From NCBI GenBank assembly GCA_963989385.1, contig OZ022508.1:27178166-27242165 (forward strand): a DNA stretch of 64,000 bases. The letters are read 5' to 3'. Positions 1-10,315 of this stretch are shown one piece after another. The stretch is from Ctena decussata. Lineage: Eukaryota > Mollusca > Bivalvia > Lucinida > Lucinidae. The notes beneath the pieces are model-generated. The model saw only the letters and a list, made by a program, of their open reading frames with translations, was not told the origin of the DNA and ran no database searches. Made by a program: the position numbers and the translations under genes. Each line of letters starts with the position of its first letter. Within the stretch, counting starts at the first letter, position 1.

Positions 1-300
1 TTAATTTATGGGTTAGGAAACCCTCATGCGGACCAAACAGCTAATTAATCGATTCGTACCACAACAGAGGGCGAGGTTTGAATCCAGTAAAACTAGTTAA
101 AGCGAGCCCCCCCCCCCCCCCCACCCACCCTCCTCTGTCTCCTCCCCCAACTCCTTTCCCTGTAATCTTTTGCTGACCGTTTCAAGGCGGTACTTCTGTT
201 TTGGTTCCTCAGTGTTACATGTTGTTATGTCCGTTTATCTGTGGGCACCTGAATAGCTGCCCATTCTGCTTTCTGTTTTGGTTTGTATTGCAATTTTAAA
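1..300 (+). repeat. SINE-like dispersed repeat, family A
   Basis: The segment has a B-box-like stretch near 75-85 (GAGGTTTGAATCC), a poly-C run and then a block containing GGCGGTACTTCTGTTTTGG. The same blocks in the same order recur at 9715-10120. The second block recurs at 19980-20235 and, on the minus strand, at 25290-25590 and 28916-29235. Dispersion plus the internal promoter-like box suggests a tRNA-derived SINE or a repeat carrying one. The left end lies outside the window, so completeness is unknown. Confidence 0.5.
107..122. repeat. poly-C homopolymer run
   Basis: An uninterrupted run of about 16 C, followed by a C-rich stretch to about 150. It sits inside the family A repeat between its two blocks, where the copy at 9832 has only six C. 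It is probably a length-variable microsatellite. Confidence 0.9.
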
Positions 301-921
301 TAAGAAAATAGGTACAAAAAGATGTTGCTGCTGTTTTTATGCTCCCCGTAGGGTGAACACATAGTCGCCGCTTTGTCCATCAGTCCGTCCCGTCCGTCCG
401 TCACACTTTGTCCGGAGCATATCCCTGAAAGTGTTGAAGGGAACTCAATGAAGCTTCACACACTGAAAGAGGGCAACGGGGAGAGTACAGAGCACAAGAA
501 TCATAACTCTAACACAACCAATTACAAAGTTATCTCCCTTCCTAGTTTTGAAAGTATTTTGCTTGTCCGGAGCATATCTCTGCAAGTATTAAAGGGAACT
601 AAATGAATCTTGATACATTGATAGATAGCAAAGAGAAGAAGTGCAGAGCGCAAGAACCATAACCCTATCTTAAGTAGTTATAAAGCTATCTCCCTTCTAA
701 GATTTTTCAGTATTTGGCTTGTCCGGATCATATCTCTGAAATTATTAAAGGGAACTGAGTGAAACTTCATGCATTGATAGAGGGTCACAAGGAAAAGTGC
801 AGAGCACAAGAATCATAACCATATCACAAGTAATTACAAAGTTATCTCCCTTCCCAGATATTTCAGTATTTGGCTTGTCCAGAGCTTATCTATAAAAGTG
901 TTAAACTTTAAAAATATTTGA

Positions 922-967
922 GGGTCACTGATGAGGCCTAATCGGCCGAAACTAGCTAGTCTGGCCC
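922..967 (+). ncRNA. Type I hammerhead ribozyme, intact core
   Basis: All core elements are in order. Stem I is GGGTCA (922-927) with TGGCCC (962-967), including one G-U pair. The CTGATGA core is 928-934. Stem II is GGCC/GGCC (935-938, 944-947) with a five-base loop. GAAA is 948-951. Stem III is a very short ACTA/TAGT with a two-base turn (951-960). The predicted cleavage is after C961. Open stem I with a tiny stem III is the form known from Penelope-like elements and animal retrozymes. Activity is inferred, not shown; such short stem III forms often act best as dimers. Confidence 0.8.
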
Positions 968-1182
968 GGAAAACTTGTACACTTGACAGTTTTTAGTTCT
1001 TTGGTGTGATCCTTGCTTCCAAAGGATAACCCTTTTATAGAACATATTGAACTTCACTACAGCTGGTGATTGGGACTGTGTGGTCACCGTAAAAAGTCTC
1101 CCTGCCCTTCATCATAGTGTAGATTTTATTTTCTAGTCATATGGGATCATTGATTCCATTGTAGAACTTTAAAAATATTTGA

Positions 1183-1228
1183 GGGTCACTGATAAGGCCT
1201 AATTGGCCGAAACTAGCTAGTTTGGCCC
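1183..1228 (+). pseudogene. Hammerhead ribozyme, decayed copy
   Basis: Same fold as the motif 261 bp upstream, but the core reads CTGATAA (1189-1195). The catalytic G8 position is A at 1194, which also breaks the C3-G8 pair. The base before the cleavage point (1222) is T rather than C. Stems I, II and III are kept. This copy is expected to be inactive. Confidence 0.75.
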
Positions 1229-1999
1229 AGAAAACTTGTACACTCGACAGTTTTTAGTTCTTTGGTGTGATCCTTGCTTCCAAAGGATAACCCTTTTATA
1301 GAACATATTAAAAGGAACGAAATGAAACTTCACACATTGATAGATAGCAATTAAAGAAAGTGCAGAGCACAAGAACCATAACCCTATCACAAGTAATCAT
1401 GGAGTTAGCTCCCTTCCTAGTTTTTCCGGTATTTTGCTTGTCCGGAGGCTATCTCTATAAGTATTGAAGAAGTGAACTAACTGAGACCTCACACTCTGAT
1501 AGAGCGCACTGAGAGAAAGTGCAGAGCACATGAACCATAACCCTATCACAAGTAATTATGGAGTTAGCTCCATTCCTAGTTTTTCCAATATTTTGGTAGT
1601 CAGAAATATATCTTATAAGTGTTGAAGGAAATGTAATGAAACTTAAAATGTTGATAAGGGACAATGAGAGGGCGTGCAAAGCACGAGAACCTACCTATTT
1701 TAAATCATTTTTTTAGTTGCTTCTCTTATCTTCCTCACTTGTTTGCTTGTCCGGAGTATATCTCTAAAAGTATTTAAACGGATTAAATGAAACTTTACAC
1801 ATTAATAGAGGACAAGAAGAGAAAGCGCTGAGCATAAAAAAAAACAACAACAAAAAAAACAACGTAATCCTATTACAAGTAATTTATGAGTTATTTCCCT
1901 TTTTATTTTTATTTATTTGCTTGTCCGGGGCATATCTCTGAAAGTATTTTAGGGACCTAAATGAAATTTCACATATTAATAGAGGCCAGTTTCATAAGC

Positions 2000-2469
2000 A
2001 TACCCACCTTACTATTGCACACCTTCGGGGATCATTCATCGGTTCCACCGATTCTCTTATTAATTAAGGTGGCTGAATGAAAAGCTGTTGGGGAAAGACC
2101 TGCTTTTTCGGTTTACCCTGCTTGTTTTTTTTTCGTGAACTTTCGTCGGTTTTTGTGTATGTGTTTCTTTCCCTTTAAGTCTTTAGGGCGGAATATGATT
2201 TCCGATCATTGCCAGTCATTTTACTTTTATGCATGTTTGTATTCTGGGAAAATCTAGCGCAAACTGCATACTAATATACAGTTTTGTACAATTCTCAGGT
2301 AAAGCTCCACGGCATGGCTGTAACTCGAGTGTGTTTTGTTTTCATCAGATTGGACGTTGTTGGCTTAGTAAGTAAAATAAAATAATGTATATTTTTATCA
2401 CTTTCCTTAAATCACTTTGAATCACCTGATAATCGGAAATATTTCCTTGTTTGTTAATTTATACAACTA
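2000..2469. other. No recognisable feature
   Basis: AT-rich sequence between the tandem array and the TIR element. I see no open frame with codon-like properties, no tandem structure and no match to the other repeats in the window. Confidence 0.5.
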
Positions 2470-3297
2470 TACTGAAAGGATTTAAAAACTTCCACTTTTT
2501 ATTGCTGGCTGCTGATCTGTTCACTCATGACAGTGTTGAATATTTAACGACAAAATGCATGAAACCTATCAAATTTAAAGATTCCGCAGATTATTTGTAT
2601 CAGTTACTTAAATGACGTCAGTAAAAGAGCGTTACGTCACTGAAATTCATAAGGTGATGCCGGCGTTATCTTATGAAACACTCTTTTCGATCATTTTATA
2701 CTGTCTTAATATTGTGACGTCATCCATGTTGATTTGCAAGTATCACTGCGGATGATGCTGTCGCGCAAAGTCTATTACGGAGACGGCGTCGACGTTAGTT
2801 AACGTCATGACCTCTGGTTTTTAATCTCGGTTAGGTGATTTTCTGACGGTCTTTTGAGCTTCCTGTAAACAGTGCACGTCGTCTGAGATTGTAAATTGCC
2901 GTAATTAATGCATAAAATTGTTCCGCGACGTCAGTTTTTGAAATTTCAGCATTTATCTGGCCCAAAACTCCGCTCTTGTTTGCGATATTTAGGCGCGGTA
3001 GGTTAAATAAAGCCACTGACCGAGTTTAAACTTTTAAAATTCAATTTGATATTGTAAGAGAAATGTTTCATCAGAAAACTGTATACATGAAGCTATTCAT
3101 CCTTATGTAAACGGTACTAAGAACACCAGGAGCACGTGCTTGTTCCTGGCCGATTCGATTGAACGATTTCAGATTCGGTATATTGATATAATCAGGTATA
3201 AGAGAATATATATGCTGTAAAATTTTGGTGGACGCAGCTGCATTCATTTTTGAGGTATTCAAAATTAATGAGTGGAAGTTTTTAAATCCTTTCAGTA
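2470..3297. mobile_element. Non-autonomous DNA transposon with TA target duplication
   Basis: Terminal inverted repeats of about 27 bp run TACTGAAAGGATTTAAAAAC inward from 2470, with the complementary arm ending at 3297. TA flanks both ends (2468-2469 and 3298-3299), which fits Tc1/mariner-like integration. The 828-bp interior encodes no transposase; the short minus-strand frames at 2831-3016 and 3071-3262 look incidental. The class assignment rests only on the TIRs and the TA duplication. Confidence 0.6.
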
Positions 3298-3609
3298 TAT
3301 AATTAGAGTCTGCTAATCAATTCGTTAGCATAAAATAACCGTTTCAGGAAAAAGTCTCTTCAACGACATTAACGATGTGCGTGCAACAACAATAGCAGAC
3401 TCCCATGTAAGGGAGAAACGCAAATACCAAACAATGTTTTCTTCAGTCTGTTCATTTCGTGTTATCGTGTTTGTGTCAATTCCTGCCTGATTGACAAGTG
3501 TTCAATTAACTGAACGTAATGTTTGATTAGTACTTGTGAGCTGAAGTATTCGAGAACGTATGGAATTCAAACAACAATGTTCTGAAATGTGGTTCAAGGT
3601 GTAAGGGTA

Positions 3610-3837
3610 CATGGGAAAACCAACAATGTGGTTGTGCGCCCAGCGCAGACTAAGATCAGCCTCGGCATTCGCCCAGTTTTGATCAGACTCTTCGTTAAGA
3701 GCTCAAAGGGTAGCTAAGGGTCTAAGCTACCTCCATGCGGACAGCGAAGACTCTGATCAGACTGGGCGGATGCCCAGGCTGATCTGAGTCTGCGCTGGGC
3801 GCACAACCACATTGTTGGTTTTCTCATGTCGCGGCTC
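3610..3837 (+). mobile_element. ~235-bp hairpin MITE, family H (left end truncated)
   Basis: A near-complete inverted repeat: the left arm contains CCAACAATGTGGTTGTGCGC and the right arm its complement, ending in TCATGTCGCGGCTC. The centre reads GTAGCTAAGGGTCTAAGCTAC. Full copies start with GAGCCGCGACACGA, which is degraded here. At least nine full or nearly full copies lie in this window. No coding capacity. Confidence 0.75.
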
Positions 3838-4417
3838 AAATATTGTTTTTATATATTTTTATTAATTTATTCATAATACTGATACATTCACTACATACAA
3901 CATAATCGAAAATATTCATATATCTAAGCTGAATATACAATGAATACTATTTCTATACAGTCAAGCAGAAACATACTCTCATAACAAAACTTGTAAATCA
4001 GCATATCATACCTTATCAATAATTTTGATAGGTGTTACGTCAAGAATTGATATAGTAGATAAATGGAGTGAAAGACTCCCGAAAAATCACTTTAAGCGTA
4101 CCAAAGAGAGAGAGAGAGAAAGAAAATAAATCAGTTTTATTCCCCAATACAGCAGTACGTTTAATAGATATAAATAAGATGGCAGTCGGTGTGGACCGTG
4201 ACCACACAATTCCTCTAAGAACAGTCAAATCCTGGTCCCTTCCATCTGCTTTCACAAATATCTCGTAATGAGGCACGCAAAATCCTTATTATAACTCTTA
4301 CAAACGAGATAAAATACTGTCAACTCCCGATATCTCGAACATTGATTACTCAAAATATTTTCTTATATCAGAGAATATATTTCCGATTTTTGTTTACATT
4401 TCAACTACTGTTATCTT

Positions 4418-4483
4418 AAACTACTGATATCACAAAGTAAATTTTCTGGTACCAGAAAATTTACTTTGAGATATCGGTAGTTT
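4418..4483. repeat. Perfect-type palindrome, 66 bp
   Basis: AAACTACTGATATCACAAAG on the left pairs with the complementary arm ending GGTAGTTT. The centre TTCTGGTACCAGAA has no spacer. There are three mismatched pairs. Flanks at about 4320-4360 and 4490-4525 (tatctcgaac / cgacatatcgagag) extend the inverted symmetry weakly, so it may be the core of a larger foldback element. Confidence 0.6.
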
Positions 4484-4707
4484 GGGCTGAAGTTCGACTT
4501 CGACATATCGAGAGTTGACTGTACATCGTTCGCTACTGCCCATTTGCTTTCTTGGAGGACGAGCTCTTCGAGAGGCGGGTCTACACTTTAAAAGGTGCTC
4601 CTACCGGAGAAAATTCTTTTCTTAAAAAAGAGTTCACTCTCACTTAGAAAGAAGGTAGAAATGAAAATGCCACAGTCGTTTCTCATGAAAGCCTATTCAC
4701 AAGCCTT

Positions 4708-4815
4708 CCTAGCAGGCACACTTAGTCAAAATGACGTCATACTGACGTTGATGCGACGTCATTACGTTGCATCGACGTCAGAACAACGTAATTTCAACCT
4801 CATGTGCCTGCTGGG
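4708..4815. mobile_element. Palindromic MITE with ACGTC motifs, family C
   Basis: Ends are AGCAGGCAC and GTGCCTGCTGGG. The interior is an imperfect palindrome built of ACGTC/GACGT motifs including full TGACGTCA sites. A better-preserved copy lies at 29684-29793. The left terminus here is mutated (CCTAGCAGG instead of CCCAGCAGG). Confidence 0.65.
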
Positions 4816-4889
4816 TATATGTTAGCTCAGGCAAAAAGGCGTACCTACGGTTAAACCTTTGTCCTCACCGATTGGCACTTAATCATGTC

Positions 4890-5045
4890 AGCTAAACTGA
4901 AAGGTCTTGGCAAGTATGGGACTTCTTTATCTGAGCCACACTTACTGACTTTATAAGCGAGACAGGGCAGCTGCAGACATCAGGCATGACACGCCTGCCA
5001 GGTCCTTGATACAGCTGGCGCTCAAACCGAGCCACCTAGCCAGAT
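4890..5045 (+). repeat. Dispersed repeat, family F
   Basis: A block containing GAGCCACACTTACTG followed by GCTGCAGACAT and GACACGCCTGCCAGG. Related blocks occur at 11430-11580 and 11930-12215 (plus strand) and, inverted, at 21490-21720. No coding capacity seen; the nature of the element is unknown. Confidence 0.4.
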
Positions 5046-7028
5046 AAAAACGACATGCAAGTACATCAGAGATTAGGAATTGAATGTATGTTAGAATATA
5101 CCGATCCTCGCTATTATTAAGCAAAGTTACTCATAAGTTTGACCGGCATCAAGCTACTGCATCAATTTAATGGTATTTATCGAGGAATGCTTGTGGCATA
5201 AGGCAGCTTACATTTAGAACCTTGAACTGTGTAACGTATAAACAAGAACTTTCTTTATAAGGGTACTGTCGAAGGTAAAAGAACCATATTACCTTAAGTA
5301 TGTAAGAATTATCATCATTTATCCAGCGGCAACTTAACCTTAAGACAATGTTGCATCAGTGTTTCAATGTTGATGCAACGTCATCATAGGCACAGCATTT
5401 ACAATGTTCCCCATACAAATGGTATTCTAGTAAAACTAGTTGAATTTCGAATAAAAAAAAAAACTCTTAAAAGGAGGTCCACAGCGCAACTGCAACTTAG
5501 CGAAATGAATGTCTACCGCGCTTTGAGGATTTTCTTTAGGCGACTGGCAGTATTTTACAATATCTAAATTTATATGTAAATGCATTTGACCTTGTGTAGT
5601 AGCCAAAGGTGGTCCATCCAGCAGATATTCGACAGTGAGCCGATCGAGGCTTTATTTTCACATTAGGAAGTATATTGCGCGTCTTGTCCTTGGTTGCTGC
5701 TTTGCAGTATTTTGAATTTAATTGATATGGAAAATTACATTTTCATATATACATATTTCAGTATGCTTTTTTCATATAACAGAAGTTTCAAGATTTATGT
5801 AAACAATCAAACGATACAAAGATAACACTAAGAACATGCCATTTAATTTATTTATACTAAAAAGTATATATTATGTCTTGTTTGATTTTCGTTAAATAAA
5901 TAGACTAAGTGCAGTTGTTCAGTCACACAGAAAAGTAAGCTTATTATTTCTTCGATAATTAAAGGCATAGCCACGCGAATAACACAATGCAGCTTTGCTG
6001 GATACCTTTGTTCACATTTCAGTTTAAAAAAACGGAAAAAAATATTATCTAACTTGATTATATACCATTTCAGGAACAAGAACATTTATGATGTTTTTAA
6101 GTATGGATATTTCTATCGAGCATGTGACTTTTGACGCATAAAATGTACTTTATCATGTCCTCGTTACTGGAAAAAACAATTACTGATTCAATGCGTCATC
6201 AATAAAAAACATCTTGACTCTAATTAGTGGAGAGTGCACAATTGATAGTAAATTAGTCTGGTAACTATCATTCGAGATATTAGATAACCGGGCGTGATTT
6301 TAAAAATAGAATCACAGAAACGCCTTAAAAGGAATTCCTTCTAGGTGCAATAATGTGAGGTTCGAAATTTATTTGTACTTTCTTACACACCGTAAATAAT
6401 GTAGCTACGCCTGAGTACATAATGTTTATGAATAGACCTTTTCACAAAAGGTGCTAGTGCTCATGCACAGGAGGACTCTCGTTGAGTGCGAGAGAATGCA
6501 TGACTTTACCATATGGGGCAAACTTAATTCGCTAGTGTGTTGGTCACTCAAAGTGTATTTCGTTTTTACATTTAATAAATAAAATGCATAAGTACATTGT
6601 ATATAAAACATGTAGGTTATACTTTTGCATTTTATTTAACAAATAAAATGCAAAATATAATGTGAATGCGCTATTAGTATATTAGTATTTTGCCTACGAC
6701 TATATCTTAGTTCTTTTCACGTTTAAACTTTTATGGATATGACTTTGATTTATCATGAATATGCATGATAACATGATGTGATATCATGTCACTTTAGTAC
6801 TGCGCTGGCGTGAATGTTATCAGACGATGCCTACAGAAGCGATATCTGAAGACAATTGGTTACATACTAACGTTGGCCGTGATAACAACGTTCGATTGGT
6901 TAAATGACGTCATCGACATACATCATAACGCATTCGCGACGTCAACAAGTTCAAACAAAACTGCGCTTACTTTTCTTTAGTTTGACGCTCGTTACACCTG
7001 AAAAAAGTCTAATAATGCATGGTAAATA
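5045..7028. other. AT-rich stretch without recognisable genes
   Basis: About 2 kb with only a short fragment resembling the ACGTC palindromes (5345-5390) and AT-rich simple sequence (6560-6660). Frames of 60-80 codons here have no recognisable motif. Confidence 0.5.
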
Positions 7029-7160
7029 GAAAACCATGTAAGTGTCTTTTTATATCAAGTTTACCAGGCTCGACCAGAAACACGGCGGACTGGCTCGGCA
7101 AGCCTGTTTCTGGTGTCGCCTGATAAACTTAATATCAAAAGACACTAACATGGTATTCTC
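7029..7160. repeat. 132-bp foldback repeat
   Basis: GAAAACCATGTAAGTGTCTT at the left pairs with the complementary arm ending in AACATGGTATTCTC, with arms of about 55 bp and a short GC-rich centre. This is a MITE-like hairpin; only one copy is seen in this window. Confidence 0.6.
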
Positions 7161-8250
7161 TATATGCTGGCTGTTGAATATGGAACTTAACTGTAGTAAT
7201 ATGAAGTAAGCTCTGCTTATAGGCGAGCGCATCGCTCTTTTCAATGCTCTCCAGAGTTACGAGTACAGTAATAAAAATTGTGTTATTTCTTCATTGCAGA
7301 ATTTACACATAAATTCTTGTACAGCATTGTTATCCCTACAGATGGTGTTTTTGTCGTAAGAAATTTGCAATAAAATTATTGCAACTCAGCAGTAGCGAAT
7401 TCCGTCTGACAAACTGATGAGAAACCGTCAGACAAAAGCTTTTCCCATAGTAGCGTTTCCCCACGGAAAACGGGCTGTAATTCTTTTCATTTCTTCTCTA
7501 CGTCGCTTTCTAATACACAGTTCCGAGAACCGCCGCTAAGCTCCGCCTACTTAGTTACTGTTACTACGTCTCACAAACTTTACACAAAGATGGCGGAAAA
7601 ACGAATGACAAATGCAAGTGTCTGCTAAATGTTGGCGATCTATGGTGAAGAATCAGCCTCCTCATGCCCTAGACATGGAAGTTGGGGCATCATGTATTTC
7701 CTACGCGTTCTGCTCTTGCAAAGCAGGGTAAGTTTATTAAAAGTGGTGTTAGTTTGTTTTCTTTAAACAGGTATACATCTCTCCATTAACTGTAAGGTAA
7801 AATCACGGACTTATGTAGAATATTGACCACGTGCGATTTGTTTGTGAGACTATGTCACGTGCTTAGTTGTTGTTGCATTGGCCAGGTATACGCTATCACG
7901 TGATTTTGAGTGACATTCTGGGTGTGGCTCGGAACTGTGTATTCGTTTTAATTTCACCCGATGCTCCTGCTCCTTGCATTTTGTGTACTGACCATGTAGT
8001 CATCTACCTCCACAGAAGCGGTTAAAGTTGACGCCATCTTGTTTTTCTCAAACGGAACGTTTGACGTCATTAAGTAACGTATCGACAGGAAGACTGTTGG
8101 ACCTCTATTTCTTAATTATTTTGTGGATTTCTGTTCAAACCAGTCCAATTTGGATAATACGGAAGCGGAAGTTGGTGTCGTAACGAAAGAAATTTCCTTG
8201 AAAGTAATGTATTTTGTAGGCAAAAATAAGCCTTACCAATCTTCTACCAT

Positions 8251-8325
8251 AGAGCTCCCGCTCTTTCAAAGCTCCTTCGGAGCTTTGAATTGCAGGCGCG
8301 TAGCGCCTGCAAGCGAGTGCTCGCT
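8251..8325. repeat. Run of four perfect short hairpins
   Basis: Consecutive self-complementary units: AGAGC-tccc-GCTCT (8251-8264), CAAAGCTCC-ttc-GGAGCTTTG (8267-8287), GCAGGCGC-gta-GCGCCTGC (8292-8310) and AGCGAG-tg-CTCGCT (8312-8325). Spacers are one to four bases. The block is GC-rich in an AT-rich setting. It could be a transposon end structure or a transcribed structured element; function unknown. Confidence 0.8.
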
Positions 8326-9386
8326 ATTATCAGTGTCTAGCAGTTTGCCTAGCCGTAAAACAGTTATTTACTATAAACCTGATTGACAGCGTATGCTTAA
8401 GAAACTTACTTTACGATATTCGTTTGTTTACCAATATATTGGCCTAAAGGGACCGCAATAATAGGAGATACATGTATTACACTGCTATATTTATGTTGGT
8501 GGTGAATATAAACCATGTTGTAAGTATAACAAATCAGCCCAATGTGCAGCGGGAACATTTCTTTCGTTTAGCTGTTTTATCATACTTTAGAATTGCAGAC
8601 ATGCGCGACGTGCTGATGTCAGAAAGTGTTCATAAAAGAAAATACTAAAGGGTAATTTGCGGCACAAAATATAAAACAGAAGCATAATTATTAAAATGCA
8701 ATTAGGCCTGAAGGTATTCCAATGCATTGCTTTTAATATCCTATCACCTATATTTTCATCTCTTGAGTTAAGGGTATTAAAAGTATAGGAAAATTCTATT
8801 GTACATGTATAATATTAATTTATCCATACCAAATTTAGTGCAACAGACGCGCGTTTCTGTATTTAACTTCTTCATAAAAGCGTTTCGCTTACCGTCAGAT
8901 CCTGTACCATATTGTATATTGTACTGTTTTGTAATCATGTCGTTTGTACCAAATAAAGTATTGTTTAAACCAACTTCTTCAGTGTCGCTAAACCCCAAAC
9001 GTTTGAAGACAAGAATTCCGCAGAATGCTATGTCGCACCTGCCTTGCTCTTCCACAGTAGCAGAGATCATGGTTAGATTAGGTTTGATGAATTCATGTAT
9101 AAAAATTTGAGCAAACTGGACTTGCAAGCTAAGAAGGATGCACTCCTGGACATGAAATTCAACAGTCAACAGAGTATGAAATAATCATTAAAAATATAAA
9201 GTAGGTAAACAATCCAAGAGACCAGCTTAAGAAAACATTTATTGCCATGTCTGATGATTGTAAGTGGGTTAGTTTGTGTGAAATGTACTTCAATGCCAGA
9301 GTACATACAAATGTGGATGCCAGGTTAACCTATCAATTTCCAAAGCCAACAGAGCATGAAATATAAACATCAAGCATAGGGTTGTC

Positions 9387-9507
9387 AGATTTTGTCAGGG
9401 TCACTGACGAGGCTTTATTAGCCGAAACTACGTAGTCTGGCCCATGTTTCTACTTCTATATGTATTCTCTGCTCTTGAAGGAACTTTTTTAGATTTTAAT
9501 TGTACCT
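9387..9507 (+). repeat. Hammerhead-bearing direct repeat, left copy
   Basis: About 121 bp starting near CAGATTTTGTCAGGG and ending near TTAGATTTTAATTGTACC, repeated at 10187-10307 at an offset of exactly 800 bp. Paired direct repeats that each contain a hammerhead resemble the pseudo-LTR arrangement of Penelope-like elements. The interval between them is filled by family A repeat and holds no RT gene. Confidence 0.6.
9398..9443 (+). ncRNA. Type I hammerhead ribozyme, intact core
   Basis: Stem I is GGGTCA/TGGCCC (9398-9403, 9438-9443). The core CTGACGA is 9404-9410, with C at the variable position 7. Stem II is GGCT/AGCC (9411-9414, 9420-9423), differing from the 922 copy by compensating changes. 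GAAA is 9424-9427. Stem III is ACTA/TAGT around CG. Predicted cleavage is after C9437. The paired change in stem II supports selection on structure in this family. Confidence 0.8.
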
Positions 9508-9714
9508 CACTGCAGCTGGTGTTGTGCCGTGTGGAAGCCGTAAAAAGTCTCCCCGTACATCATCCATAGTGCAGATTATATTTCATTTACATCCTTTGAC
9601 ATCAGAGGATAGATTCTGAGAAATCTAAAATTTAAGATCGATTTAGACTATTATTCTAGATCATCGTCTTTTATACTATTTGGATCCTTTTGAAATTAAT
9701 CAGTCTTTGAATCG

Positions 9715-10150
9715 ACTGCCCAATTAAAGTTAAGTTAGAGGGTTATCATGCGAACCGAACAACCAACTAAATGTTTTGTACCACTTCAGAAACTGAGGGT
9801 GAGGTTGGGCCTGTAAAATCGATTTAAGCCCCCCAGTAATTCATTACTGACCGTTCCAAGGCGGTAGTTCTGTGGTGGTTCTTTGTTGCCTGTTTTTGGT
9901 GTCAGAGTTTCTGTGATGTTTTACCTTATGTATGTTATTATTATTTTTGGTTCGGTTTGGGTTGCTGAGTGGCCACCTTTTGGGAACAAGCTGCTCACTC
10001 GGTTGGCCATATGTTCTCTGTATCTTGATTATTTGTAATCTTACTTGTTTCCAACTATGGTTTGAGGGCTGGATTTGGATTTTGATTGTTTCAGTTCCTG
10101 GTCTTTGCATACTTTTTACTTTTTTTGAATCGACTGCCCAATTAAAATTA
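9715..10150 (+). repeat. SINE-like dispersed repeat, family A
   Basis: Matches the start of the window block by block: hairpin-like tRNA-related part (9730-9830), short C run, then GACCGTTCCAAGGCGGTAGT onward to TTTCAGTTCCTGGTCTTTGC. It is flanked by a duplicated GAATCGACTGCCCAATTAAA (9709-9728 and 10127-10146), a 20-bp direct repeat that looks like a target-site duplication. Confidence 0.6.
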
Positions 10151-10186
10151 AGAAATTACAGTATGCTTTTTTCTAGTTTCGTCACC

Positions 10187-10307
10187 AGATATTGTCAGGG
10201 TCACTGACGAGGCTTTATTAGCCGAAACTTCGTAGTCTGGCCCATGCTCCTACTTCTGTATGTATTCTCTGCTCTTGAAGGAACTTTTTTAGATTTTTAT
10301 TATACCA
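10187..10307 (+). repeat. Hammerhead-bearing direct repeat, right copy
   Basis: Second copy of the repeat at 9387, beginning near CAGATATTGTCAGGG. It differs at only a few positions and ends just before the tandem array that starts at about 10316. Confidence 0.6.
10198..10243 (+). ncRNA. Type I hammerhead ribozyme, intact core
   Basis: Identical to the motif 800 bp upstream except in stem III, which is ACT/AGT with a four-base loop TCGT (10227-10236). Core CTGACGA is 10204-10210, GAAA 10224-10227, predicted cleavage after C10237, and stem I 10198-10203 with 10238-10243. Confidence 0.78.
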
Positions 10308-10315
10308 TTGTGTTT

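Larger units (their letters stand above)
904..1309 (+). mobile_element. Tandem dimer of a 261-bp hammerhead-ribozyme repeat (retrozyme/PLE-like)
   Basis: Unit 1 runs 904-1164. Unit 2 begins at 1165 with the same AACTTTAAAAATATTTGAGG start and is truncated at about 1309. Both units carry a hammerhead motif about 18 bases in, followed by the same downstream block (acttgtacac... to ...gaacatatt). The rest of unit 1 (1063-1130) resembles the sequence after the hammerhead at 9510-9570, so this is one family. Head-to-tail dimers of short hammerhead-containing monomers are typical of retrozymes and of the pseudo-LTRs of Penelope-like elements. The dimer interrupts the 156-bp array, so it inserted there. 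Confidence 0.65.
335..2000 (-). repeat. Tandem array of ~156-bp units with GTCC microsatellite (pearl/Helentron-like)
   Basis: A short head ending in GTCCGTCC-type repeats (about 380-405) is followed by tandem units that begin near GTCCGGAGCATATCTCTG at about 410, 565, 721 and 877, a period of 155-156 bp. Further degenerate units follow from about 1438 to 1990. The array is split at about 904-1309 by the hammerhead-bearing dimer. A GTCC/ACGG microsatellite adjoining core repeats of this length is the known architecture of bivalve pearl elements, which are thought to be non-autonomous Helentron relatives. The family name is an inference. Compared with the array at 10316-11425, the microsatellite lies on the opposite side, hence the minus orientation. 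No coding capacity. Confidence 0.6.

Noticed and set aside
410..900. CRISPR-like array in the 156-bp repeats
   Set aside because: Whole units repeat without unique spacers, and the DNA is clearly animal.
8777..9169. 130-codon minus-strand frame
   Set aside because: A 103-codon frame overlaps it on the other strand, there is no recognisable motif, and part of the region is family F repeat.
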